NCBI RefSeq assembly: GCF_020921035.1
Contig: NC_063155.1
Span: 22,933,294 to 22,997,293, forward strand
From: Rhodamnia argentea
Taxonomy: Eukaryota; Streptophyta; Magnoliopsida; Myrtales; Myrtaceae
Direction of reading: 5' to 3'
DNA length: 64,000 nucleotides
Under the pieces are notes generated by a model, which did no database searches, had not been told where the DNA came from, and was given only the letters and a program-made list of their open reading frames with translations. Both the position numbers and the translations under genes were made by a program. Shown in pieces: positions 40,673 to 56,262 of this stretch (position 1 is the stretch's first letter; every line of letters begins with the position of its first letter).

Positions 40673-41184
40673 GCGAGCTCGGGGCTCTGGCGCTCCGCGG
40701 TGTTAACGGAAGAAGGAGCAGGTCAAGGTCGAGATGACATGCTCCCGCCATTTTCTTTCTCATGGGGTGTTATATTTTCTTGCGTTTTCCCGGAAAACGA
40801 AATTCAGCGCGCAAAACGGGCCGACCATAGACTGGGCCTCTTAGCATGGCGTGACGACTGAGCCCAACTGTTCAGTTGGGCCCACAAAGTGACGACTGAG
40901 CCCAACGAGCCATTTGGGCCCACGACGTGCGACTGAGCCACGATAAAGTTCCTTTTTTTTTTGTTGTCGAAACAGTTCATTTTACTACTGTAACAAGAAA
41001 TCCAGCATCATGCGATAAACAAGTTTTTATTTCCTTTTATTCAATCGACTTGATCACAGTATTTCAGACAGCACTTTCAAGGAAATAGTCTTAGGAAACA
41101 ATCAAATGAAGATGGGATTTGTCATCCGCTTATTCCTCTAATGCAAATGACGCAGGACCTGCAATAACAATCGAACGCGGGGCT
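40673..41184. other. spacer between TOP6B promoter and GH1 copy A
   Basis: Contains two short near-copies of 'gtgacgactgagcccaac' at about 40850 and 40890. No gene is seen. Confidence 0.5.
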
Positions 41185-46807
<5,623 letters not shown>

Positions 46808-46846
46808 GGCTGGTTTATGCTTGGAGCCAGTAGCCCAGCAAGCCAA

Positions 46847-47520
46847 GACTCTGTCTTGCTCTCGCTTCTCTCGCTCTTTCTATATATATCGATGTGGGTA
46901 GGTAGCAGAGAAATTAATTATGAAATGATCACGTTGCTTTATTTTTGGACATTGCGCATGCATGTGAAATAGTACCCCGGGTGAGCATTGGAACCAGACC
47001 GAACCAGACCGGTCGGTTTTGGGCGGTTCCTGATTCCTAAAATCTAGAACCGGTGATAACTAGTCTGGTTAACTGTTCCAAGTATGGTTCAAACCACCTG
47101 GACTATCTGGCATGTGTAATTCTTATTGTTACAAAAAATTTCTTAAAAAGTGATTGGTATGTGTAATGCCCATATTACTATAATGTTTTTCCTTTAACCT
47201 CTTTCATGTCTTACATTCAAAATTTTTGCAGACATGTCAAAGCAAGTGCTAAACTGAAAATTAGCATATTATTCAAGTGTTATTGATTCACTAAAAAAAA
47301 AAAAAAACTAATTTTACTTGAGAATGTCAGTAATAAAGAAACTTTATGGTTCTGCAACCTATCAATTAGCCTGCACTGTCTTTGTGAATTTCCTTCATGT
47401 AATAACTCGTAATTTTACTTGAAAAGGACTTTTGTGAGACGCAGAGTGCAGAAATTGCACGAGTGGGGAACACAGCAAACAGACAAGAAAATTGGCCTCA
47501 TGAATGAAATTTTGGCTGCA
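46847..47520. other. 5' flank of GH1 copy A and spacer
   Basis: Includes a palindromic ggaacc/ggttcc-rich stretch at 46990-47100 similar to that at 51250-51370; probably ends of a small transposon family. No gene is seen. Confidence 0.4.
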
Positions 47521-48030
47521 ATGGACACCGTGGAGTACGATTTCATCTTCAGATGCTCCTTTTTAATTCATCATGAAAATTCATTTTACAATGTTTTGGG
47601 TCTTAATATTGCTGTAAATGTCAGTCACAAGAGAGTAGTTTCTAAGCCAAAGTTCAAAATGTTCGGACTGATGAATTATCATGGTTCCGAAAGGCGCATA
47701 CATTTTGAGCGATTTAGTACTATAGTACTATAATATAGTCTAATATATTGTACGAATGCTGTTCAATATTTGGAGCATGGAGATTCCTCTCTTATGGGGT
47801 AATCTTGCATTCCATGTAATCCATCCGCCACCCCCTTTTTTCCCGAAATGGTGTGCATATATGTAAAGGGTAGTCGAAAGACATCGGGACCATTCATATG
47901 AAACTATTGTCTGTTTTCTTGCTTCCATATCACTAAAGTCACGTTGCGACATCATTTTCATCCTCACAGGTGCGGTGATGGTATCGGATGCGTTAGCTTG
48001 CATTCGATGGCGACTTGCCTTTTCCCGTTT
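47521..48030. repeat. dispersed direct repeat, copy 1
   Basis: About 500 bases matching 49322-49845 in the same orientation, for example 'tctaatatattgtacg', 'tgctgttcaatatttggagc' and 'ggggtaatcttgcattccat'. Both copies are open on the minus strand over similar frames, but no protein family is recognised. Origin unknown. Confidence 0.8.
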
Positions 48031-48311
48031 TGGAAATAATTGCGCTCATTAATGGCAAAAATAAAGATTGCTTTTTTGTATGGTATCAATTGCCATATAA
48101 CATAAAACTGATATAGGCAAGTCTTATTTGATTGCAATAATTAGAGATTTGATTCTGATTCTAAAAGAGGAGAAATATATACATTCCCTTTGTTAGAACA
48201 AACGTAAGTTTTGAAGCAATAATACTCTTCAAAAACTCTTTGTGATTTCTTTCGAAGAGCGAGCGATCGTTGGATCCGGATTCTCTCTCTCATATGCATT
48301 TACGGCTCCTA

Positions 48312-49101
48312 GGGCCTGTTTGGTTCAGCATTTGGAAGGGGCTTTAAGGTTCTAAAGTCCCTTGGTTAAATGCAAATAGTGTTTGATTCATTTTGGCTCA
48401 ACTTTGGGAAAATGCAATTATATTTCCAAAGGCCTATAAAGGCCTTTAGCCCAAAGTAGCACTGGAGGTACTTTGGAAAATTGCATTTTCGAAATGTAGC
48501 TAAATTTTTTTTTTAAATTTTTATTCTTTGTTTTCCTTTTTGTTTCTCCTCCTTCCTCTGACGACCGTCGATCTTTGCGACAACGGCCGCCCGACGATCG
48601 ACCATGACACGAGGGTTGGCGAGCTCGAGGCTCGCCTCGCTAGATTTGGCAAGGCTCGGCCGAGCTCGAGGTGAGCCTTGGCGTTGTTGGCCTTAAGGGA
48701 AGTCGAGCCTTGCTGAATCTAGCTCGGCCTTGAGCGAGCGAGGCTCGGCCTTACTAGAGGCCGGGTCGAGCCTAGCTTGTGGCCGGTCGTCGGTGATAGG
48801 TTGAGAAGAAATTAACGAAGGAAGAAAAAAAAACAAGAGAAAAAAATTAAGGAAATTAATTAAAAATAAAATAATTAAAAATAGAAAGTAAATTTTATTC
48901 GAAAAATAAAAAAATAATTGAAAAATCAAATTATTTACAAAGGGTATTTTTTACCAAACGACATTTACGTCAAAGTTGCCTTCCAATATATTTTTAAAAT
49001 ACACTTTACCAAACACTATTTGCATTTTGAAAATCTCCTTTACTTCAAAGGTATTTGCATTTTTCCAAGGACATTACCCCAAAGCTGAACTAAACATGCC
49101 C
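48312..49101. mobile_element. PIF/Harbinger (Tourist)-like MITE
   Basis: Inverted ends GGGCCTGTTTGGTTCAGC at 48312 and GCTGAACTAAACATGCCC at 49101, flanked by 3-base sites cta and tta (imperfect duplication). The GC-rich core at 48560-48800 has repeated gaggctcg/cggcc words. No transposase is seen. It lies between the two direct repeats. Confidence 0.75.
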
Positions 49102-49321
49102 TTAATCTGTGGCAATTGAGGAGTGTTCGTTATATGTGATATACTTCTTCGATTAGTATTTAAGTTGATATAGGGTATATAATTTAGTGTAAGCCATTGC
49201 GTATATGTACATATATGTTATTGGGATCCGTTCTCTTCACCCCAAAATGGTGTGCACACATAACAAACAATTCTAAATCATTATTTTTCGTGAAACAAAT
49301 GGACCCGAAATTTTTCTTGCA

Positions 49322-49845
49322 AGGGACACTGTGAAATATGATTTCATCTTTAGAACATCTCCTTTTAATTCATCATGAAAAATTAAGCATTTTGCAATTT
49401 TTGGGGTCTTAATATTGCTGTAAATGTTATTCACGGGAGAGTAGTTTCTAAGCCAAAGCTCAAAGTGTTCGGACTGATGAATTGTCATGGTTCCGAAAGG
49501 CTCATACGTTTTGAGCGATTTAGTACTATAGTGTACTATAGTATAGTCTAATATATTGTACGGATGCTGTTCAATATTTGGAGCATGGGGATTCCTCTCT
49601 CATGGGGTAATCTTGCATTCCATGTAATCCATCCGTGACCCCTTTTTCTCCTGGAATGGTGTGCATATATGTAAAGGATAGTCAAAAGATATTGGGACCA
49701 TACATACGGAACTATTGTCTGTTTTCTTGCTTTCACATCACTCAAGTCACGTCGCGACATCATTTTCATCCTCACAGGTGTAGTGGTGGTATCGGATGTG
49801 TAAACTTGCATTCGATGGTGGTCCGCTTTTTCCCCAGAATGGTGT
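49322..49845. repeat. dispersed direct repeat, copy 2
   Basis: Second copy of the 47.5-kb repeat, roughly 85-90% alike by eye. Confidence 0.8.
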
Positions 49846-50734
49846 GAACGTGTAACAAACAGTCGAAAGATATCGGGACCAGCCATCTATCAGTAGGATT
49901 ATCCATACGAAATTTGACACGTGTCTCTGTATATAGAAACTGAGGTTGGTGACTTTTGGAGTTGTGATAATTAGTATACGTCGAAGGTTAAAAGAAGGAA
50001 GAAAATGACGATACCCAGAAATGGCTAATTAACCTTAAGACGTACTTTAGACGGCATTCCAATGATATTAGAACTGCTTGTAATATTAGAATCTCTTCCG
50101 TCCAAGACTTTAAATGTTGAAAAACCTAAGGAGGGGAAAAATATTTACACGATTAACGCGTGGTTCTTATCTTAAGGAGAACAAAGCTGTTCAGTAAATG
50201 TTTATGCAGGATTAGTCTTTGGGTTGATCAAATCCACTAAATGTTTTAGCTGTTCAGTTGAATAATCCAACGTCTAAAAAACTAAGAGCACATTCAAGCC
50301 AGCTCTACTCGTGATGTGGCGTCAGTTGAATAATGTTTTCGACTTTGTTTCTTTCCGTTCAATGATCAATAAAAGAAAAAGTAAAATAAAGGCTCCAATC
50401 ACCGATTTGGAGCTTACCCAGTCTATTTTTCTTCGGAATATGATTGTGCCACGGTTTTTTTTTTTTAATCAATTGTGAGATTGCCAGCATGTTTCGAACC
50501 ACAAAAATTAAATAACATACAATTAAAATTTATTTTGGCATTCACTCTTTCAAGAAATTGTGGCCCACATATTCTCCCAATCACCAAAAGACTGTTACAC
50601 TAACAAAGTCTTTTTTCTTCTTTTTTATTCTAACTATAGTTCCTTAGTCATCTATAAGCATTACAACAATGTCGAAAATACGTATCCGGAGATATAAAAA
50701 AAGCAAAAAAGAGAATTGTGCATTTTTTTTTTTT
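49846..50734. other. AT-rich intergenic DNA
   Basis: Nothing recognised. Confidence 0.4.
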
Positions 50735-50892
50735 GAATAATTCGATTTGTATATAATGAAGAGTACATTAGCCTATTTACAAATTTTACATAATTACTAT
50801 CTAGAGTAACAAAATATTACCATATCAATTACAATCAATCAAGATAAATCAAGGAAGATAATCAATGGAGATATTATCTCTAACATCCTCAA
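50735..50892 (-). mobile_element. Copia-type LTR remnant
   Basis: On the minus strand, a purine tract (agtttgagga) is followed by tgttagagataatatctcc, then 'ttgattgattgtaattga' and a tail near 'cattatatacaaatcg', the look of a Copia LTR. No second LTR or coding region is nearby, so this is a fragment. Confidence 0.5.
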
Positions 50893-51649
50893 ACTCCAGA
50901 TGACGTAGAAGATGAATAGATGAAGTGGAAATGAGACGGATAGTGCCATGAAGTATGTGAGGGGGTATGAAATGACAGCCTATTCCACTACATTTAGTCC
51001 GTAGATAGAAAACATCATTATGTGGGTAACACTCCGATTAGTATAATAAATGACTGTTTCACTATTATAACGGACGCTAGGGGTAATCGGTATGCAGTTT
51101 GGTTTGGTTCCCAATTAGTGTAATAGAATCAGCGAATTATTAGTGGGGGTGGGCAACACAAATTTTAATTTTTAATATATTAATTAAAATTAGGCTGACA
51201 TTTAAAAAAATAACCAGTGGATTATTAATTTTACATTTAAGAAATAAAAAAATAATTGGTCCGGTCCTTACGGTCCCGTTTCTTTTGGAATCGGGAACCT
51301 GACCGAAATTCACAAGTTCCCATTTTATGAAATCGGGAACCGGACCGGCATCCTCCGGAACCTGACTTGACCGCTGCCCCCCATAACGTTGTCAATCGAG
51401 TCCTAACCTTTACTTTTTTGTGGTTTCGGTCCATTTCGACGACTCAATTGATGGAGAAGTGAAAGATTAATTCGATTGCCTTTAATCGCGAGTCATCATA
51501 AAGTTTCAAGAGATGGGAGACCAGATACTTGTGTCTGTACAATTTAACAGCTGCGCATGAGCAAGGAGCTGGTTGTGTCCAACGATGTACGGCTCGGTGC
51601 CTAAATTGCAACCCGTGTAGTTGAGCATCTACCAATCAGAGCATCGAAT

Positions 51650-52443
51650 TGTTAAAATATGTCTCGAGTTTGAGTTCACGAGCGAAGCCCAAGTATGAGA
51701 TAAATTATGATTTGTCAAGTTGAAATATGTGCCGTGGATAATTATATTATTTGTTCGGTATGAGAATCAAATTGTTGGATTACGTGAATAGTGGAAATAT
51801 TGAGCAAAAGATGATACTGCAACTTTCTGTTGGGATTTGGACTTATCTAAAGAAAAGTAACAAAAGAGAAAAGTCCAATCTTTGACTTCTTTTGTTGACC
51901 GAATTATAATAGAATTCGGTGGATGAAGTTTTCCTTTTTTTCATGTTGACTCTGCTGCACCCTTATCTTGCGTGGGTACTCATATATATGGATTGTTTTT
52001 ATACTCAAGAAAGGGCGCCGCTGTTGATGCGAATCACTGAAGCGCCGCGTATGTGAGTGCTTGTGCGTGTCTTCGTGCCGTTCATCCGACGAGTGAAGGT
52101 TTTGTTCGTAGAATTGCATCAAGAATTCAAGTGTCGAAGCCGATTAAATCTTGAGGTTAGATTTGTGTAATTCCTTTGCGAGATTGAGAGATTATTTCGT
52201 TAGGAATTGGGGGCTAAACACTGTGTGCATTCTTGGATGTAATTGGGGCTTGGGAAACACTGTGAGTGTTTGAGTGACTCGAGTGTGGTCTGTAATCTCC
52301 GTGTATCGCTCGTTCTATAGTGGAATTCGTTGCTGCTCTCCCCGTGGACGTAGGTCTCTACGACCGAACCACGTACATCCGGTGTCCGATTTATTTTCTT
52401 GTTCTGTCTATTTTATTGTTCGATCGCTTGGTTCCGCGCAACA
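51650..52443 (+). repeat. 5' LTR of the Copia element
   Basis: 794 bases, TG...CA ends, near-identical to the other LTR. Confidence 0.95.
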
Positions 52444-52445
52444 AT

Positions 52446-52457
52446 TGGTATCAGAGC
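52446..52457 (+). other. primer binding site (initiator Met-tRNA)
   Basis: TGGTATCAGAGC two bases after the 5' LTR, the standard Copia priming site. Confidence 0.93.
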
Positions 52458-52483
52458 TAGGCTTGTCGAGTTGAAGCGAATCG

Positions 52484-53611
52484 ATGGCGACGGAAGAAGT
52501 AAAAGTGAAAATCGACAAATTTGAGGGGAATGACTTTGGTTTCTGGAAGATGCAGATTGAAGACTATCTATATCGGATGAAGTTGCACTTGCCCCTGTTT
52601 GGGGAGAAACCAGAGACGATGAAGCAAGCTGATTGGGAATTGCTGGATAGACGAGCGCTGGGTGTTATTCGACCGACGTTGGCTCGTAACGTCGCGTTTA
52701 ACATCGTCAAAGAGAAGACCACTGCGGGTTTGATGAAAGCCCTGTCGGATATGTACGAGAAGCCCTCTGCGATCAACAAGGTCTATCTAATGCGACGTCT
52801 GTTTAATTTGAAGATGAGCGAAGGTGCGTCTGTTACTAACCATATCAATGAATTCAATGTGATCGTTAGTCAATTGAGTTCGGTTGATATTGACTTCGAA
52901 GATGAGGTATGTGCTTTGATTCTATTATCCTCATTGCCCGATAGCTGGAATACTACTGTTATTGCTGTTAGTAATTCCTCCGGGTCAACAAGTTTGACGT
53001 TTGATGGTATTCGAGATTTAATTCTGAGCGAGGACATCCGTAGAAGAGAATCCGGTGAATATGTATCTACTGCTTTAGTAGGTGAAAATAGAGGAAGAAC
53101 CGATACTCGTGTTAGTAGAAGTAGTATGAACTCGAATAGACGTGATCGATCTAGGACCGGTGGTGCGGTCTGTTGGAATTGTGGCAAGAGAGGGCATCTT
53201 AGAAGAAATTGCTTAAAGCTGAAAAACGAAACGGGTAAGGGAATTAGAGTTGAATCTACAGATGATGTTGCAGCTATAGCTGATAATTCTGATGGTGTCG
53301 ATAGGGTCTTGTCTGTCATTGAGCATTCGTCATTTGACGGATGGATTATGGATTCTGGTTGTTCTTTTCATGCTACACCAAATAGAAACTGGTTTGCTAC
53401 TTATCGGTGCACATATAGTAGTAAAGTGCGGTTGGGGAACAACGCCGAATGCGATGTTGTAGGTGTTGGTGATGTTAAAATCAGGATGCATGATGGTATT
53501 GTGAGGACATTGACTGGAGTAAGATACGTTCCAGAATTGAAAAAGAACTTAATTTCCTTGGGTGCCCTAGATTCATTTGGATGCGGTATTCTTCACAAGG
53601 TGGAGTTTTGA
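52484..53611 (+). CDS. Copia gag and protease ORF
   Basis: 375 codons starting MATEEVKVKIDKFEGNDFGF (UBN2-type gag). A zinc knuckle, CWNCGKRGHLRRNC, lies near residues 226-239, and the aspartic protease site WIMDSGCSFHATP near 285-297. The frame ends shortly after LISLGALDSFGCG, where sequence typical of the next region continues in another frame, so gag-protease is separated from the rest by a frameshift. The ORF is otherwise open, consistent with recent activity or selection for a working gag. Confidence 0.9.
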   Translation: MATEEVKVKIDKFEGNDFGFWKMQIEDYLYRMKLHLPLFGEKPETMKQADWELLDRRALGVIRPTLARNVAFNIVKEKTTAGLMKALSDMYEKPSAINKVYLMRRLFNLKMSEGASVTNHINEFNVIVSQLSSVDIDFEDEVCALILLSSLPDSWNTTVIAVSNSSGSTSLTFDGIRDLILSEDIRRRESGEYVSTALVGENRGRTDTRVSRSSMNSNRRDRSRTGGAVCWNCGKRGHLRRNCLKLKNETGKGIRVESTDDVAAIADNSDGVDRVLSVIEHSSFDGWIMDSGCSFHATPNRNWFATYRCTYSSKVRLGNNAECDVVGVGDVKIRMHDGIVRTLTGVRYVPELKKNLISLGALDSFGCGILHKVEF

Positions 53612-54690
53612 AGATTGTTCGAGGTGCCCTGGTGATAATGAAAGGAATCAAGCATGGTGGCCTGTATGAACTTCAAGGTGAGACATTGATAGGTTTCGCT
53701 TCGAAGACGTCGACATTTGTTCGAGAGTCTAACGATCGCTCGAGGAAGACTCGGGTGTTCGTGCCGGTGCACAAGTTTGATCTTGTTGTCGGGAATACGC
53801 GATCGAGAGCTTTGATCGAAACGGAGACTAATAAGTTGATCAAGCATGTGCGAACCGACAGTAGCATGAAGTTTCGCTCGAAGCTGGTAAATAAATTCTG
53901 CATGATAAAGGGCATAGTGAAACACCGCACTAGTGCTAGTAGACCACAACGGTTTGCGGAATTGATGAGCAGAACATTATTAGAGATGACCCGTAAAATG
54001 ATCTCTAGTGCTGGTATGGCTAGAAGAGTTCTAGCGGATGTGCTTAGTATGGTGAGCTACCTGGTGAACAGATCTCCATCGATCGCGATCGGATTTCGGA
54101 CTCCCGAAGAAGTGTGGTCGAGTAACGTTGCTGATTATTCTGCTTTTAGAATGTTTGATTGCCCGTGTTATTATCGAGTAAGTGATGGTAAGCTCGATGT
54201 AAGGGCAAGGTGCATATTCCATGGCTATGCACGAGGTGATCGGGGCTATCGGTTGTGGTGCTCAAATATAAATTCACATGTTCGCAACAGAAAAGTTACC
54301 TTTGACGAGTCTCCGGTACTTCGGGGTAGGAGTGTTTGTGGCGGTGCTAATACGGATCCGGACGGTGTTCAGCTTGAGGTGGAGTTGCAACCAGAAACTC
54401 TTGAGGTAGCGAGTACTAGCGTAGTAATCGACACAGATGGTGCTTATAGCGAGGTGGAGCTTATAAAGCCAACGGTTGCTGTAATCGCTGATATTGGCAA
54501 GGTACGTATTCGATCTCCCGACAGATATGGATGCGATAAAGGTTTTGCTTTATCTATGGTTAAGAAGCTTGTATCGGAAAGTTCTTGTGGAGCGCTTAAA
54601 TGTGCATGTTCAGTTGGTATTCTGATGAGGTCTACGGTTATGACGAAGTTCAAGCGCGACTTGGACTTGAATGAAGTCTGTGGCGGTTGA
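53581..54690 (+). CDS. Copia pol remnant (pre-integrase and eroded integrase)
   Basis: 369 open codons overlapping the gag ORF by 31 bases in a different frame. Early residues (GGVLKIVRGALVIMKGIKHG) match the pre-integrase stretch; later SYLVNRSPSIAIGFRTPEEV and the RCIFHGYARGDRGYRLW block are typical of the region after the integrase core. The zinc-binding HHCC motif and part of the catalytic core are missing, and the frame ends before any reverse transcriptase. The long open frame despite these deletions is odd. It does not encode a working integrase as far as I can see. Confidence 0.8.
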   Translation: MRYSSQGGVLKIVRGALVIMKGIKHGGLYELQGETLIGFASKTSTFVRESNDRSRKTRVFVPVHKFDLVVGNTRSRALIETETNKLIKHVRTDSSMKFRSKLVNKFCMIKGIVKHRTSASRPQRFAELMSRTLLEMTRKMISSAGMARRVLADVLSMVSYLVNRSPSIAIGFRTPEEVWSSNVADYSAFRMFDCPCYYRVSDGKLDVRARCIFHGYARGDRGYRLWCSNINSHVRNRKVTFDESPVLRGRSVCGGANTDPDGVQLEVELQPETLEVASTSVVIDTDGAYSEVELIKPTVAVIADIGKVRIRSPDRYGCDKGFALSMVKKLVSESSCGALKCACSVGILMRSTVMTKFKRDLDLNEVCGG

Positions 54691-54774
54691 GCCCATTGGG
54701 GCCGTTGGGAGAGTAGTAGTAGATGATGTTCGGATTATAGCGAAGCGATTGTAACTTGACTCAAACATCGAGTC

Positions 54775-54785
54775 AAGGTGGAGAT
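54775..54785 (+). other. polypurine tract
   Basis: aaggtggagat directly before the 3' LTR. Confidence 0.85.
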
Positions 54786-55579
54786 TGTTAAAATATGTCT
54801 CGAGTTTGAGTTCACGAGCGAAGCCCAAGTATGAGATAAATTATGATTTGTCAAGTTGAAATATGTGCCGTGGATAATTATATTATTTGTTCGGTATGAG
54901 AATCAAATTGTTGGATTACGTGAATAGTGGAAATATTGAGCAAAAGATGATACTGCAACTTTCTGTTGGGATTTGGACTTATCTAAAGAAAAGTAACAAA
55001 AGAGAAAAGTCCAATCTTTGACTTCTTTTGTTGACCGAATTATAATAGAATTCGGTGGATGAAGTTTACCTTTTTTTCATGTTGACTCTGCTGCACTCTT
55101 ATCTTGCGTGGGTACTCATATATATGGATTGTTTTTATACTCAAGAAAGGGCGCCGCTGTTGATGCGAATCACTGAAGCGCCGCGTATGTGAGTGCTTGT
55201 GCGTGTCTTCGTGCCGTTCATCCGACGAGTGAAGGTTTTGTTCGTAGAATTGCATCAAGAATTCAAGTGTCGAAGCCGATTAAATCTTGAGGTTAGATTT
55301 GTGTAATTCCTTTGCGAGATTGAGAGATTATTTCGTTAGGAATTGGGGGCTAAACACTGTGTGCATTCTTGGATGTAATTGGGGCTTGGGAAACACTGTG
55401 AGTGTTTGAGTGACTCGAGTGTGGTCTGTAATCTCCGTGTATCGCTCGTTCTATAGTGGAATTCGTTGCTGCTCTCCCCGTGGACGTAGGTCTCTACGAC
55501 CGAACCACGTAAATCTGGTGTCCGATTTATTTTCTTGTTCTGTCTATTTTATTGTTCGATCGCTTGGTTCCGCGCAACA
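54786..55579 (+). repeat. 3' LTR of the Copia element
   Basis: 794 bases. Differences from the 5' LTR are seen around the 'gaagttt(t/a)cc' site, 'gcac(c/t)ctt', and two in 'cgta(c/a)at(c/t)'. Confidence 0.95.
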
Positions 55580-56224
55580 GACTTGGTGCTTGCTGTCCGT
55601 TGGCATACCTGTTGCTACCGTACGTCCACAGCTCATTCAGAGTTATCCAGTGTTCGACTCTGTCCCCGAATTCCTTAAAGCAGACCTCCACATAATTCCG
55701 GACATCATCTCTGATTAATGCAGTAGGAAAATGTAAATCTCAACCTTGGTACTCATATCTACGAAGGTTGAAGGAAAAAGAAATCTTTTGACTTGCACAA
55801 TCTAGGAACTCAAGAAACCACCATACTCCTCTAGGGCTTCGGGAAGGTCCCAGTGAAATAGAGTCACGAAGGGTTGAATACCTGTGAAAATACTCGACTT
55901 ATTAGGGAGTGATATACATAAGTGATTTAGAAAATAAAAAAATCCTTAAGTCATTATGCATTAATGATAGAGAATTATGGTGTGTTGGTCAAATCAGCTT
56001 AGACTTGTCTGCAATATGACAACCACCAAATTAATTAGAGAATCGACAACTCTAATTGAGAGAATATTAAAGATTGTCCCCTTGAGGTGCTAAGCCATAC
56101 TATATGTGCTTTTAACATTTAGAAATAAGTAACTTCATTAAAATGTGAAATCAATTCGTTTTAAACATATTTTCGAAAATCATATTTCTATTTTCGGTTA
56201 ACTTATTTACCTACTTAGGGTATT

Positions 56225-56262
56225 ATTATTATTATTATTGTCGTTGTCGTCGTCGTCGAAGT
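56225..56262. repeat. (ATT)n/(GTC)n trinucleotide microsatellite
   Basis: A run of tat/att units passing into cgt/cgtc units in an intron of GH1 copy B; the matching place in copy C (62960-62980) has only the ATT part. Confidence 0.85.

Larger units (their letters stand above)
51650..55579 (+). mobile_element. non-autonomous Ty1/Copia LTR retrotransposon, very young
   Basis: 3930 bases with 794-base LTRs (TGTTAAAATATG ... CGCGCAACA) that differ at about four positions by eye. A primer binding site for initiator Met-tRNA (TGGTATCAGAGC, 52446-52457) follows the 5' LTR and a polypurine tract (aaggtggagat, 54775-54785) precedes the 3' LTR. The internal part is only 2.34 kb and codes for gag, protease and a reduced integrase region; reverse transcriptase and RNase H are missing. 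It must have used enzymes of a relative. The five bases on each side (cgaat / gactt) do not form a clean duplication. It sits in exon 7 of GH1 copy B. Confidence 0.95.

Noticed and set aside
47740..49886. Two similar minus-strand ORFs (87 and 112 codons)
   Set aside because: They are the two copies of a non-coding direct repeat; similarity reflects duplication, with no sign of a conserved protein.
51904..55258. Identical 72-codon minus-strand ORFs at 51904 and 55040
   Set aside because: They lie inside the two LTRs, antisense to the element, and are duplicated only because the LTRs are.
51640..55585. Autonomous Copia element
   Set aside because: No reverse transcriptase or RNase H sequence is present between the eroded integrase region and the polypurine tract.
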